Positions 7,658 through 16,942 are shown, counted from the first letter of the stretch. The stretch is 56,508 bases of DNA from an uncultured Selenomonadales bacterium (GCA_900316935.1 ONEW01000010.1:1-56508); one strand, 5' to 3'. A program made the numbers and translations. Notes: generated by a model from the letters alone, not told the origin.

Positions 7658-7820
7658 GGGCAGGAAATACCTTTGACCAGGAGGCGGCCCACAAAGGCTT
7701 TTTTTCTCCGGTCAAGTCCTCATACTGGATGAGTTGAAGCGTTAGACGGATTTTTTTGTAACAGAACCAAGGCACTTGAAACAGCATTTCCATAACCGGA
7801 ACCATGCAGTGATGCAGGAA

Positions 7821-7862
7821 AGAAACAGCCTGGAACGTATTCTTCCAGGCTGTTTCTTTTTC
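7821..7862. terminator. Strong terminator hairpin
   Basis: A perfect 15-bp stem, AGAAACAGCCTGGAA (7821-7835) with TTCCAGGCTGTTTCT (7843-7857) over a 7-nt loop, is followed by TTTTC. The stem ends also give a short T-run on the other strand. Confidence 0.85.
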
Positions 7863-7928
7863 ATGGCAATCTGCCGGTCCACCAAGGCGGATTTTGTCAT
7901 GATGAAATGTGTACATCGGTGCGAAATA

Positions 7929-7965
7929 AACTATAGTTGAAATTCAAATATGGATTTGATATAAT
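7929..7965 (+). promoter_or_regulatory. Promoter with embedded palindromes for the exporter operon
   Basis: TTGAAA (7937-7942) and TATAAT (7960-7965) are exactly 17 bases apart. A 16-bp palindrome, TCAAAT-ATGG-ATTTGA (7944-7959), fills the spacer. A second perfect palindrome, AACTATAGTT (7929-7938), overlaps the -35 box. A dimeric repressor bound here would block RNA polymerase; the TetR-family protein at the end of the operon is the natural candidate. Confidence 0.75.
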
Positions 7966-8007
7966 AACGCCATGAAAGTATTTCGAAGGACTGGGAGGAG
8001 GTTCGAA

Positions 8008-8985
8008 ATGGAAGGACGAAAAAGGCAGGTCGTGCTTCTTGCAATCCTAATTTTGGCTGTCGTGGCAGGTGGAACCCTTTGGTACCGGCACAGCACACGT
8101 GTGCAACCGTTGATTCTGTATGGTAACGTGGATCTTCGCGAGGCACAGCTGGCATTCAATGCCAGCGAGCGCATTCAGGAATTGCGGGCAGAAGAAGGCA
8201 GACGTGTCAAAAAGGGCGATGTGCTGGCCCGCCTGAATACGAAGACACTGGAGCTGGCGATTGCCAAATGCAAGGCAGATATACGGGTGCAGCAGGCGCT
8301 GTTGGACAAGGCCGTCACAGGATCCCGGCCGGAAGAAATTGACGAGGTGCAGTCGGCGGTGAGAGTGGCACAGGCGCAGGCGGACAATACGGCGAAAACG
8401 TACCACCGGATGGAAAGCCTTTTTGCAAGCGGTGCCGTCAGCCAACAGACAAGGGACGACGCGGCGGCATCCTTCAAAGCGGCGGCGGCGTCCCTCCAGA
8501 ATGCCGAAGCAACGAGGGACAAGGCCGTAAACGGCAGTCGTGCCGAAGACATTGAAGCCCAGCAGGCGACACTGGACAGTTTGAAAGAGCAGTTGAAAAC
8601 CTACGAATATGACTTGACCCAGGCGACGCTGACAGCTCCGCAGGACGGGGTCATCCGGTCCCGTCTTCTGGAAGTGGGCGATATGGCTTCTCCAAGCAAG
8701 CCGGTCTATCTGCTGAGTATCGATACAAAAAAATGGATCCGCGTCTATGTGCCGGAAACCCGCTTAGGGGAACTGCATGCGGGAAAGAAGGCCCAGGTGA
8801 AGATTGACAGTTTGGGCAAGACCCTGCCGGGAACCGTCGGGTTTATTTCCGGAACGGCGGAATTTACCCCGAAAAGCGTACAAACGGAGGAGTTGCGGAC
8901 AGCCCTCCTTTACGAAGTGCGCGTCCTGGTCGAGGATCCGGACGATGTGTTACGACTGGGGATGCCGGCCACGGTTTCCTTTTAA
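8008..8985 (+). CDS. HlyD/YbhG-type periplasmic adaptor of an ABC exporter
   Basis: The 325-residue protein has one N-terminal membrane helix (about residues 7-24), a biotinyl-lipoyl-like half (ASERIQELRAEEGRRVKKGD), a long alpha-helical hairpin rich in Ala and Gln (about 85-200), the second lipoyl half (LTAPQDGVIRSRLLEVGDMA) and a beta-barrel domain. It resembles E. coli YbhG. The start at 8008 is chosen because GGAGGAGG lies at 7994-8001. An in-frame ATG at 7972 sits only six bases after the -10 box and would be at or before the transcript start. In a diderm it would join the inner-membrane pump to an outer-membrane TolC-like channel, which is not encoded in this window. Confidence 0.85.
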   Translation: MEGRKRQVVLLAILILAVVAGGTLWYRHSTRVQPLILYGNVDLREAQLAFNASERIQELRAEEGRRVKKGDVLARLNTKTLELAIAKCKADIRVQQALLDKAVTGSRPEEIDEVQSAVRVAQAQADNTAKTYHRMESLFASGAVSQQTRDDAAASFKAAAASLQNAEATRDKAVNGSRAEDIEAQQATLDSLKEQLKTYEYDLTQATLTAPQDGVIRSRLLEVGDMASPSKPVYLLSIDTKKWIRVYVPETRLGELHAGKKAQVKIDSLGKTLPGTVGFISGTAEFTPKSVQTEELRTALLYEVRVLVEDPDDVLRLGMPATVSF

Positions 8986-9064
8986 AGAGGAAGGTCCGGG
9001 GTTCTGAAGGCAGAGGGCTTAGCGGGAAAACAGACAGGATGCTGGAAAAGAGGATGGGTGTCTC

Positions 9065-10891
9065 ATGGTTTCTGAAGGGAGCAGTGTGATGGATGCGGCG
9101 GCAGGACAGCGGCAGCATGGAGAAAAGGGGACGCAGACAATGGCCTTGCAGTCTGTCCGTATTGGGAAGACCTTTTCCAACCAGAAAGGAACGGCCGTTA
9201 CCGCCCTGACGGGGGTGGATCTTTGCGTTCCCTATGGAAAAAAGGTGGCCCTGATCGGGCCGGACGGCGCTGGGAAAACGACGTTCCTGCGTCTTGCCTG
9301 CGGGCTGTTTTCCCCTTCGGAAGGAACGATGGACGTCCTCGGACTTGCTGTGGAGACGGATGCCGGACGGATTCAAGCCAAAGTAGGGTACATGCCGCAG
9401 CGGTTCGGGCTATATGAGGATCTGTCAGTCCAGGAAAACATGAATCTCTATGCGGATTTGCTTGCCGTTCCGAAGGAGGTGCGGGAAGAACGCATCCGCC
9501 ATCTGCTGACCCTGACGGGACTGGCTCCTTTTACAGGGCGCCTGGCCGGGCGTCTCTCCGGGGGTATGAAACAGAAACTGGGACTGGCCTGTACGTTGCT
9601 TCGTATGCCGCCGCTGCTCCTGCTGGATGAACCGACGGTGGGGGTCGATCCCTTGTCCCGCCGGGAGGTTTGGGAAATTATCGACACGGTCGTTAAAGAC
9701 GAAGGAATGACCGTCTTGGTGAGTACGGGGTATATGGAAGAGGCCGAGCAGGCGGATTTTGTCTATATTATCGATCAGGGACGGATTCTGGCCAGCGGGA
9801 CACCGCAGGAAGTGACAGACAAAGCGGTCTCCCGCTGTTTCAGCCTTGTTCCTACCGCCGGAATTTCGGCCCGGATGCTGCAGGCCCTGTTCCTCAGTAA
9901 TGAACAGATATTGGACGCGGTGCCGGACGGACGGCAGGTCCGGCTGACGCTGCGGGCAGGAGGGAATCCCCGGCAGCTGGAAACAGCCCTTCCCGGTATC
10001 CCTCTCTCCTTTACGCCGGTGGCTCCCCGCCTGGAAGACAGCTTTATGATTTGCCTGCACCAAGCTTCCCGCACTGCTTCTTCCCGGGAAACGCCCCTGC
10101 CTCCTCCGGACTGGACGGTAGGAAGTCCTTCCGGCGGGGGCAAGACCGTCATTGAGGTCCGGGAGCTGGTACGGCGCTTCGGGGACTTTACCGCCGTGGA
10201 CCGGACGTCGTTCTCCGTACAGGATGGGGAAATCTTCGGGCTTCTGGGACCTAACGGGGCCGGAAAGACGACAACGTTCCGCATGCTTTGCGGGCTCCTT
10301 CCTGCAACGAGCGGCACACTTTTTGTCGCTGGCCAGGACTTGCGCCGGTCCCCGGCCGAGGCGCGCCGGAATATCGGATATGTGGCCCAGAAATTCTCTT
10401 TGTACACCATGCTCTCCGTGCGCGAAAACCTTGAGTTTTTCGGCGGCGTCTACGGCTTGCTCCGGCAAGCGCGGACGGAACGGATTTCCGAAGTCTTGGA
10501 GGAATTCCATTTGCTGGATGTGGCGGATACGCTGGCCGGATCCTTGCCGCTCGGCTACAAACAGCGCCTGTCCATGGCGGCGGCGCTCCTCCACAAACCG
10601 AAAATCCTTTTCCTGGACGAAGCGACGAGTGGCATTGATCCCCTGGCGCGCCGTTCTTTCTGGCACCGCATTACCAATCTCGCCGCCGCCGGCACGACAA
10701 TCGTCATTACGACACATTTTATGGAGGAAGCCGCCTATTGTGACCGCATCATGATTCAGGACCAGGGACAGACGATAGCCCTCGGGACCCCGGCGGCCAT
10801 TATGGAGCAGGGAGAGGCAGAGGACATGAATCATGCCTTTATCCATATCGTCGAGAAAAAACGTGCAGAAAGGAAGGCGAATCCTGTATGA
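9065..10891 (+). CDS. Double ATP-binding subunit of ABC exporter (YbhF-like)
   Basis: The 608-residue protein contains two nucleotide-binding domains. The first has Walker A GPDGAGKTT near residue 65, signature LSGGMKQK near 164 and Walker B LLLDEP near 186. The second has GPNGAGKTT near 394, a degenerate signature LPLGYKQRL near 495 and LFLDEATSGIDP near 517. Fused ATPase pairs of this kind are typical of YbhF. It lies between the adaptor and two permeases. The stop overlaps the next start by four bases (ATGA), indicating translational coupling. An alternative in-frame start at 9089 has a comparable ribosome site, so the first eight residues are uncertain. Confidence 0.9.
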   Translation: MVSEGSSVMDAAAGQRQHGEKGTQTMALQSVRIGKTFSNQKGTAVTALTGVDLCVPYGKKVALIGPDGAGKTTFLRLACGLFSPSEGTMDVLGLAVETDAGRIQAKVGYMPQRFGLYEDLSVQENMNLYADLLAVPKEVREERIRHLLTLTGLAPFTGRLAGRLSGGMKQKLGLACTLLRMPPLLLLDEPTVGVDPLSRREVWEIIDTVVKDEGMTVLVSTGYMEEAEQADFVYIIDQGRILASGTPQEVTDKAVSRCFSLVPTAGISARMLQALFLSNEQILDAVPDGRQVRLTLRAGGNPRQLETALPGIPLSFTPVAPRLEDSFMICLHQASRTASSRETPLPPPDWTVGSPSGGGKTVIEVRELVRRFGDFTAVDRTSFSVQDGEIFGLLGPNGAGKTTTFRMLCGLLPATSGTLFVAGQDLRRSPAEARRNIGYVAQKFSLYTMLSVRENLEFFGGVYGLLRQARTERISEVLEEFHLLDVADTLAGSLPLGYKQRLSMAAALLHKPKILFLDEATSGIDPLARRSFWHRITNLAAAGTTIVITTHFMEEAAYCDRIMIQDQGQTIALGTPAAIMEQGEAEDMNHAFIHIVEKKRAERKANPV

Positions 10892-12009
10892 GGGAGAGCA
10901 TCCGCCGTATTCAGGCATTGATGTATAAGGAGTTCTGCCAGATTGTGCGTGACAAGAGCACGGTGCTGATTGGGATTGTCCTGCCGCTGGTGTTGATCAC
11001 CCTGGTTGCCTCGGGGATGTCGCTGGATGTTACGGATGTTCCCATCGCAGTCGTATTGGAGGACTCGTCGCCGCTCGCCCGCGATGCTGTCTCCTTTTTA
11101 GAAGGATCGGCGTATTTCGAACCCCGTTATGTGACATCCATGCAGGAGGCGGAGCAGCTGATGTCCGCCCAGCAGGCAGACGGAATCGTCTGCATTCCCT
11201 CTGATTTTTCCTCTCGTGTGGCACGGGGAAATGCCCGGCTGCAGGTCATCCTGAACGGTGTGAATACGACAACCGCCACGACGGTCAGAGGTTACTTGAC
11301 AGCAGGACTACAGGGCTGGATGCAGTCCTACGGGCAGCGCACCGGTGTCTCCGGTACGGCCGGGAGCATCTCTGTGGTGGGACGGCAGTGGTTTAACGAC
11401 GCCAATTCCAGCACCTACCTCTTCGTACCGGGGTTGATTGTCATTGTCATGACACTGGTGGGAGTGTTTTTGACGGCCCTTGTCATGGCCCGTGAATGGG
11501 AACGGGGAACTTTGGAATCGTTGTTTGTCACGCCGATGAGACCCATGGAGCTGCTTATTTCCAAACTTGTCCCTTATTTCCTCGTGGCATCGGCAGGGTT
11601 CGTCCTTTGTGTGCTTCTGGCCGTCTTCGGGTACCAGCTGCCTTTCCACGGGTCCTGTCTGGCCCTGGCCATTTGCTCGGCGGAATATATCATTGTCTCC
11701 GTCTGTCTCGGCCTGACGATTTCCTCAATCGTCAAAAAACAGTTCCTCGCGTGCCAACTGGCGCTGTTTGTCAGTCTGCTGCCGACGGTGATGTTCAGCG
11801 GGTTTGTCTTCGACCTCCACAGTGTGCCGGCGGCAATCCGTGTCGTGGGACACCTGCTGCCGGCCACTTACTATATGGAGTTCGTCAAGACGATTTTTCT
11901 CGCGGGAAACAACTGGTTCCTCCTTGCCCGCAACGGGACGATCCTCGCGGCGTATGCCCTGTTCTTTCTTGCGCTTTCCCTGCGGCTGGCGCAAAAACGC
12001 CTCTCTTGA
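10888..12009 (+). CDS. ABC-2 type permease (YbhS-like)
   Basis: The 373-residue protein has the ABC-2 exporter layout. There is an N-terminal helix with cytoplasmic KEFCQIVRDKSTVLIGIVLP, a large periplasmic domain of about 130 residues, then five hydrophobic helices from about residue 175. The coupling-helix region REWERGTLESLFVTPMRP is a strong family marker. It is the first of two paralogous permeases that would form a heterodimer with the fused ATPase. E. coli YbhFSR and the adaptor YbhG affect sensitivity to cefoperazone and chloramphenicol; whether this pump shares those substrates is unknown. Confidence 0.88.
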   Translation: MRESIRRIQALMYKEFCQIVRDKSTVLIGIVLPLVLITLVASGMSLDVTDVPIAVVLEDSSPLARDAVSFLEGSAYFEPRYVTSMQEAEQLMSAQQADGIVCIPSDFSSRVARGNARLQVILNGVNTTTATTVRGYLTAGLQGWMQSYGQRTGVSGTAGSISVVGRQWFNDANSSTYLFVPGLIVIVMTLVGVFLTALVMAREWERGTLESLFVTPMRPMELLISKLVPYFLVASAGFVLCVLLAVFGYQLPFHGSCLALAICSAEYIIVSVCLGLTISSIVKKQFLACQLALFVSLLPTVMFSGFVFDLHSVPAAIRVVGHLLPATYYMEFVKTIFLAGNNWFLLARNGTILAAYALFFLALSLRLAQKRLS

Positions 12010-12030
12010 TCCGATTGGAAAGGAAGAATC

Positions 12031-13146
12031 ATGAAAGAATTCTACCGGCGCCTGCAAGCCATCGGCGCCATGTTGCAAAAGGAATTTCTGGCTACTTTGA
12101 AGGATCCTGCCAGCCGGGTCGTGTTGATTGTGCCCTGCATCCTTCAGGGATTTCTGTTCGGGTATGCCGCAACCTATAATTTGGCAGAGGTTCCGTATGC
12201 CCTCTATGACGAGAGCAAAAGTATCTATTCCCGGTCCTTCGTGGCCCATCTGGAAGGAAGCGGCATTTTCCAGCGGGTACAGACCCTTTCCGGCAGTGCG
12301 GAAATGGCGCCTCCCATCGATTCGGGACAGGTTATGGCGGTTGTCCGCATTTCCCGGGATTTTGCAGACCGCATCAGCCGCGGGGAAACAGGAACCGTAC
12401 AGTTGATTACGGACGGGCGCAATCCCATGACGAGCGGATTGGCACAGAACTACGTTTCTTCAATTGCGGCGTCCTATTCCCAGGAACTTTCTGGCAGAAC
12501 CCCGCTTCTGACGATTCAGACACGGACCTGGTACAATCCGAATGAAATTACGCAATGGATGTTCCTGCCCTCCCTAATCCCTCTGCTGGCGATTACCCAA
12601 GTGCTGCTTTTGTCCGGATTGTCGGTGGCGCGCGAGCGGGAGAACGGGACCTTCGATCAGTTGCTGGTGACGCCGCTCCATCCTTTGGAAATCCTGATTG
12701 GAAAGGCCGTTCCGCCCGTCTGCATCGGCCTGGTTCAGGCGACGCTGATGCTGCTCCTCTCGTTGTTTTGGTTCCAGATCCCTTTTTCCGGGTCAGTGCT
12801 TCTCCTGTATACATTCATCCTGCTGTTCCTCGTGTCCTGCGTCGGCATCGGACTTACGGTTTCGGCCCTTTCCAGTACCATGCAGCAGGTCATGGTATAT
12901 AATTTTGCTTGTATGATGCCGATGATTTTATTGTCCGGTTTTGCCACACCCGTGCGGAACATGCCTGTCTGGCTCCAGTACGTGACGTACGTCAATCCCT
13001 TCCGTTTTGCAATCGATGCCATCCGGCACATCTACCTGGAAGGGGCTCCTTTTTCCGCCATCGCCTTCGATGCCGTTCCACTCCTGATGGTCGCCTGCAT
13101 TACGATGCCGCTGGCAGGATGGATGTTCCGGCATAAGTTGGCATGA
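12031..13146 (+). CDS. ABC-2 type permease (YbhR-like)
   Basis: The 371-residue second permease has the same layout as its neighbour: an N-terminal MLQKEFLATLKDPASRVVLI segment, a periplasmic domain, then five helices after about residue 170. The coupling segment ARERENGTFDQLLVTPLHPL matches the corresponding part of the first permease. It starts 21 bases after that gene with an AAAGGA ribosome site, so the four exporter genes form one transcription unit. The promoter of the downstream regulator gene overlaps its last codons. Confidence 0.88.
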   Translation: MKEFYRRLQAIGAMLQKEFLATLKDPASRVVLIVPCILQGFLFGYAATYNLAEVPYALYDESKSIYSRSFVAHLEGSGIFQRVQTLSGSAEMAPPIDSGQVMAVVRISRDFADRISRGETGTVQLITDGRNPMTSGLAQNYVSSIAASYSQELSGRTPLLTIQTRTWYNPNEITQWMFLPSLIPLLAITQVLLLSGLSVARERENGTFDQLLVTPLHPLEILIGKAVPPVCIGLVQATLMLLLSLFWFQIPFSGSVLLLYTFILLFLVSCVGIGLTVSALSSTMQQVMVYNFACMMPMILLSGFATPVRNMPVWLQYVTYVNPFRFAIDAIRHIYLEGAPFSAIAFDAVPLLMVACITMPLAGWMFRHKLA

Positions 13147-13165
13147 GAAGCGGGTGTGGTATAAT
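13138..13165 (+). promoter_or_regulatory. Promoter of the TetR regulator gene
   Basis: TTGGCA (13138-13143) and an extended -10 TGGTATAAT (TATAAT at 13160-13165) are 16 bases apart. It overlaps the end of the permease gene, so the regulator can be made independently of the exporter. The palindromes seen at the exporter promoter are not repeated here. Confidence 0.65.
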
Positions 13166-13207
13166 GAGGGAAAAACAGTACCGTGCAACAGGAGAAGGGG
13201 GATATCC

Positions 13208-13861
13208 GTGATTCGGGAAAAAGCGACAAGTATGCGCAGCGACGGGCGGGAAACACGGGCACATATTATTGAGTGCGCCGGTAAAATCTATGCACAAAAC
13301 GGCTACTACAAGGCGACATCCAAAGAAATCTGCAAGACTGCCGGAGTCAACCAGGCCGCGGTAAATTATCACTTTGGCAGCCGGGACGGGCTCTATGAGG
13401 CGGTCTTGGCAGACGCCCACCGTCATATTATCGATATCGAGTCTCTTCGCGATTTATCCGAAAAACCATGGAGCCCGCGGGAGAAGATTCTGGCGGTGCT
13501 GGACCATTTGCTGGAGAACATAGGTAATTCCGAAGAATGGTATATTCATGTCTGGGTACGGGAGATGCTCACGCCTTCGCCTTCCATTGACCGGATTATC
13601 GAGGGGACGGCATTGCCGAAGTTCAAATTGATCCGCGACTTTTGGCGCGCTTATCTGGAAACGGATGACCCGACGCGCGTCTATGCCGCGATGGCGGCTT
13701 TCTTTTCCCCGTTCCTGTTCTGTATCGTCGGGGAAGGGAAGCCGGCTTGCAGACACATTCCCGATGCTCCGTCGAAGCAGGCGTTTTTGACGGCGCTCCG
13801 TGCACAGGCAGAACAGATTCTGGACGTCTTGTCCCCCAAAAGGGAAAAAGAAGATTTATAA
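13208..13861 (+). CDS. TetR-family regulator, CecR-like
   Basis: The 217-residue protein has a TetR DNA-binding domain at about residues 10-60 (TRAHIIECAGKIYAQNGYYK, then SKEICKTAGVNQAAVNYHFG). A mostly helical ligand-binding region follows. Its position directly after a YbhGFSR-like exporter mirrors the E. coli link between CecR (YbiH) and ybhGFSR, so repression of the exporter is likely. A GTG start at 13208 follows a purine-rich AGGAGAAGGGGG site; an in-frame ATG at 13232 is an alternative. The drug or metabolite that releases it is unknown. Confidence 0.85.
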   Translation: MIREKATSMRSDGRETRAHIIECAGKIYAQNGYYKATSKEICKTAGVNQAAVNYHFGSRDGLYEAVLADAHRHIIDIESLRDLSEKPWSPREKILAVLDHLLENIGNSEEWYIHVWVREMLTPSPSIDRIIEGTALPKFKLIRDFWRAYLETDDPTRVYAAMAAFFSPFLFCIVGEGKPACRHIPDAPSKQAFLTALRAQAEQILDVLSPKREKEDL

Positions 13862-13895
13862 TACTTGCAACAGGATTACACAGGAGGTATGTACG

Positions 13896-14840
13896 ATGCA
13901 GAACAGATTCACGCAACTCATGGGGATCCGTTACCCCATTATCCAGGGCGGTATGGCCTGGTCTTCCGACGGTACGCTGGCCGCCGCCGTATCCAATGCG
14001 GGCGGTGCCGGCATCATCGGTTCCGGCGGGCGCACGACGGACTGGGTGGAGGCAGAGATCCGCAAGGCCAAAAGCCGGACGGACAAACCCTTCGGCGTCA
14101 ACCTGATGCTCATGGCACCCAATGTCCAGGAAATGGCGGACCTCGTCTGCCGGGAAAAGGTCGCCTTTGTCACGACCGGGGCCGGCAGCCCCATCCCCTG
14201 GATCAACCCGCTCCATGAAGCCGGCGTGAAAATCATCCCCGTCGTCCCGAACGTGAAACTGGCAAAGCGCGTGGCGGCAGCCGGCGTGGATGCCATGGTC
14301 ATCGAAGGGATGGAAGGCGGCGGCCATATTGGTACCATTTCCACCATGGCCCTCCTGGAGAACGTGCTGCAGGACCGCTACGACATCCCGGTCCTGGCAG
14401 CCGGCGGCATCGCGGACGGGCGCGGCCTGGCGGCCGCCCTCCTCATGGGCGCCGACGGTGTCCAGATGGGTTCGCGCTTTTTGCTTACGACGGAATGCCC
14501 GGTCCATCAAAACGTGAAGGACATGATTGTGCACGCCGTCGACACGGACAATGTCGTCACAGGGTATTCCCGCGGCATGGGCGTGCGCTGCCTGAAGAAC
14601 GCCTTTACGGAGAAATACCTGGCGGCGGAAACGGGCGGCGCCCCGAAAGAAACCCTGATGGAGCTGGGAACGGGCACATCCCGCATCGGCATGAAGGATG
14701 GCGACACGGTCAACGGCAGCATCATGGTGGGGGAGAGTCTGGCCGTCCTGAATGACGTGCTGCCCTGCAAAGAGGTCGTGGAACGCATCATCCGCGAAGC
14801 GAGGGAGACGCTGGCGAAAGCCGCGGAAATCACCTTATAA
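13896..14840 (+). CDS. fabK: FabK-like enoyl-ACP reductase II / nitronate monooxygenase family
   Basis: The 314-residue protein is an FMN-dependent TIM-barrel enzyme. Visible markers are YPIIQGGMAW (13-22), NAGGAGIIGSGG (34-45), EGMEGGGHIG with a histidine at residue 144, AAGGIADGRGLAAAL and GADGVQMGSRF. The EGME-GGHIG form favours FabK, the last reduction step of fatty-acid elongation, over nitronate monooxygenase. No other fab genes are nearby, so the assignment rests on motif form alone. The start has AGGAGG at 13882-13887. It may be co-transcribed with the TetR gene upstream. Its 3' side carries two hairpins, the second a shared bidirectional terminator with nadE. Confidence 0.75.
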   Translation: MQNRFTQLMGIRYPIIQGGMAWSSDGTLAAAVSNAGGAGIIGSGGRTTDWVEAEIRKAKSRTDKPFGVNLMLMAPNVQEMADLVCREKVAFVTTGAGSPIPWINPLHEAGVKIIPVVPNVKLAKRVAAAGVDAMVIEGMEGGGHIGTISTMALLENVLQDRYDIPVLAAGGIADGRGLAAALLMGADGVQMGSRFLLTTECPVHQNVKDMIVHAVDTDNVVTGYSRGMGVRCLKNAFTEKYLAAETGGAPKETLMELGTGTSRIGMKDGDTVNGSIMVGESLAVLNDVLPCKEVVERIIREARETLAKAAEITL

Positions 14841-14852
14841 CAGGAACCATGC

Positions 14853-14880
14853 TCCACCGGCCGCGCCAGCGGCCGGTGGA
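14853..14880 (+). repeat. GC-rich hairpin after fabK
   Basis: TCCACCGGCCGC and GCGGCCGGTGGA form a perfect 12-bp stem with a GCCA loop. There is no T-run, so it may protect the 3' end rather than terminate. Confidence 0.6.
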
Positions 14881-14900
14881 CAATACGGTAAAAAAGCAGA

Positions 14901-14957
14901 AAACGGCCCCGCACGGCCCTGATAGGGAGTATCAGTTGCCGTGCGGGGCCGTTTTTG
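14901..14957. terminator. Bidirectional terminator between fabK and nadE
   Basis: AAACGGCCCCGCACGGC (14901-14917) pairs with GCCGTGCGGGGCCGTTT, with an inner CTGATA/TATCAG stem. A T-run follows on the plus strand and an A-run precedes it, so it can serve both convergent genes. Confidence 0.9.
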
Positions 14958-14958
14958 A

Positions 14959-16875
14959 TTAAAAGAGCCGTTCCTGCTTCAGCAGCTCCGCCTTCAGTTC
15001 GCCGTAACGGCGCGGCAGGTAGGCAGGCAGCTGGGCCTCGCGGTAATCGTAGCCGTAAGCGCGGCGGCTGAGGGCGAGGACGGGAGGTGCCTGGATGCGT
15101 TTGGCCACTGCCAGTCCGGTGAACAGGCCGTACCAGCGTTCCAGATCAGCGCAGAAGTCGGCGTTGCTGTGGAAGACCCGGTCCGTCGTCCCCGGCGCGC
15201 AGCCCAGGAAGCTGTCCAGGTCGTGATTCATGTAATGTTCCAGGATTTCGACGGGGGAAGCCTTGTCCCAGTTTTCCACGAAGGCCCGGAGCAGGTAATC
15301 GTGATATTCATAACGGAGCGGGTCGCCGCCGTTCCCGACTGTCTGTTCCTTGCATAGTTCCGCACTGGGCTGGATTTCGAAGATGGCTCGCGGGATGGCT
15401 TCCTTATGATAGACCGTTTCATTCAAATAATGGCCGAGGGCGTAGACCTGGTGCTTCCACAGGTCGCCAAGGGGCGCGATGACGCCGGCGATATCGCCGT
15501 AGAATGTTCCGTATCCGACACTCAGTTCGGCCTTGTTGGCGTTACAGCTGAAGCCGCCGCGGTAGGCTGCGGCAAACCCGGCGAGGAGGCGCGAACCACG
15601 GTCCCGGGCCTGGATGTTCTGGTACATGAGTCCGTCCAGGGCCAGCTTGAAGTCCCGGTTCGACTCATAACTGTGAATCGGGGAATAGAGCTGGTTCACC
15701 GTATGGGTGATGCTTTCCGTAATCGGCACGACGGTATAGTTGGCGCCGATGTTTTCGGCCAGCTGCTGGGCCATGGATTTCGTCAGGGCCGAGTTGTACT
15801 GGCTCGGCATGTTGATCAAGAGCACGTGGCGCGGTCCCAGGACATCGGCATAAAGGGCGGCGGCCACAGCGGAATCAATGCCGCCGGAAATGCCCAGCAC
15901 CATGCGGTTGATCCCGGCCTGTTTCAGGAAACGGTCCAGGCCGAACCGGAGGGCCTTGTAGGTCACTTCCGCCTCGTCGTCCTCGGTGGTCACGATTTCA
16001 TCTTTATAGGAAGCGGCACGGATGCGGTCCGTCGCCTCGTCCCAGGTGAAGGTCAGCAGGTATTCGCTGTACATGGGGGCGGCCGACTGGATTCTGCCGT
16101 TGGGGCCGTACACGCAGCTTTGTCCGTCGCAGGTGAACACATCTTTGCCGTTGTTCTGCACGCCGATGTTGTTGCAGTAGACCACGGGAACCTTCAGTTC
16201 GGCGGCCTGGCTGCCGAACACGCGGTGCCGTTTCCCGTTCTTGCCCAGCGTAAAGGGGGAGCAGGAGATATTGCAGAGGATTTGTGCACCGTTTTCCACG
16301 AGGAGACGGGGAATATGGAAAGGATAATGTTCCGTCCAACCGTCTTCGCACAGCATGATGCCGAACCGATATTCCTGCCCGCGGATGGTGACGGGCACCG
16401 GCAGAACGGATTTGGCAAGTTTCAGATGCCGCACACCGCATTCCTGCGGCGCAGCCGTAAAGTAGCGGGGATCATCGAATTCCCGGTAGTTCGGCAGGGC
16501 GGCTTTCATGACGAAGTCTTTGCCGGCCATGCCCGGCAGCAGCCTGCCGTCCTGAGCAACAAAGGCGGCATTGTATTTGCGTGGATGTCCGTCGTGGTTG
16601 AAGCGCCGCTTTTCCACGGCCACGTTGCCAAAAACGACGGTGATGCCCCGGGAAGTCGCAACAACTTCTTCCCCGTAGTGCACGCAGTCGTCCAGATAAG
16701 CCGGCTGCTCCCAGCGGTCTCCGATGAGGTATCCGGGAATGGCCATTTCCGGAAACAGGATGACATCGGCCTGTTCCGCCCTGGCCTGTTCAATCATCTG
16801 CAGCATCTTCCGGGTATTCAGGTCCGGCCGCCCCGGGATGACTTCCATTTGTCCGCAAGCAATTTTAAGAGGCAT
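14959..16875 (-). CDS. nadE: Glutamine-dependent NAD+ synthetase
   Basis: The 638-residue protein has an N-terminal nitrilase-type glutaminase domain. Its catalytic triad is visible: Glu43 in FPEMAIPGY, Lys124 in VMKAALPNY and Cys176 in IMLCEDGW. A C-terminal NAD synthetase domain follows, with the ATP pyrophosphatase loop GISGGIDSAVAAAL at about residues 328-341. It converts deamido-NAD to NAD using ammonia from glutamine. The start at 16875 is preferred over an upstream codon because it follows an AAAGGAT site and begins with the conserved MPLKIACGQ. It is the only minus-strand housekeeping gene here. Confidence 0.95.
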   Translation of the reverse strand: MPLKIACGQMEVIPGRPDLNTRKMLQMIEQARAEQADVILFPEMAIPGYLIGDRWEQPAYLDDCVHYGEEVVATSRGITVVFGNVAVEKRRFNHDGHPRKYNAAFVAQDGRLLPGMAGKDFVMKAALPNYREFDDPRYFTAAPQECGVRHLKLAKSVLPVPVTIRGQEYRFGIMLCEDGWTEHYPFHIPRLLVENGAQILCNISCSPFTLGKNGKRHRVFGSQAAELKVPVVYCNNIGVQNNGKDVFTCDGQSCVYGPNGRIQSAAPMYSEYLLTFTWDEATDRIRAASYKDEIVTTEDDEAEVTYKALRFGLDRFLKQAGINRMVLGISGGIDSAVAAALYADVLGPRHVLLINMPSQYNSALTKSMAQQLAENIGANYTVVPITESITHTVNQLYSPIHSYESNRDFKLALDGLMYQNIQARDRGSRLLAGFAAAYRGGFSCNANKAELSVGYGTFYGDIAGVIAPLGDLWKHQVYALGHYLNETVYHKEAIPRAIFEIQPSAELCKEQTVGNGGDPLRYEYHDYLLRAFVENWDKASPVEILEHYMNHDLDSFLGCAPGTTDRVFHSNADFCADLERWYGLFTGLAVAKRIQAPPVLALSRRAYGYDYREAQLPAYLPRRYGELKAELLKQERLF

Positions 16876-16913
16876 GGTGTATCCTTTCTTTCTGCCATAT
16901 ATCACTACATCTG

Positions 16914-16942
16914 ATTATAGCAGAGTGACGCGCAATTTACCA
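16914..16942 (-). promoter_or_regulatory. Candidate promoter of nadE
   Basis: On the minus strand an extended -10 TGCTATAAT (TATAAT box at 16914-16919) lies 17 bases from a weak -35 TGGTAA (16937-16942). Confidence 0.55.

Larger units (their letters stand above)
7658..8007. other. Intergenic stretch before the exporter operon
   Basis: No gene was recognised. The stretch holds the XRE gene terminator (7821-7862) and the exporter promoter with two palindromes (7929-7965). Confidence 0.6.

Noticed and set aside
14853..14880. Perfect GC-rich hairpin as an independent terminator of fabK
   Set aside because: It lacks a T-run, and a strong terminator follows 20 bases later.
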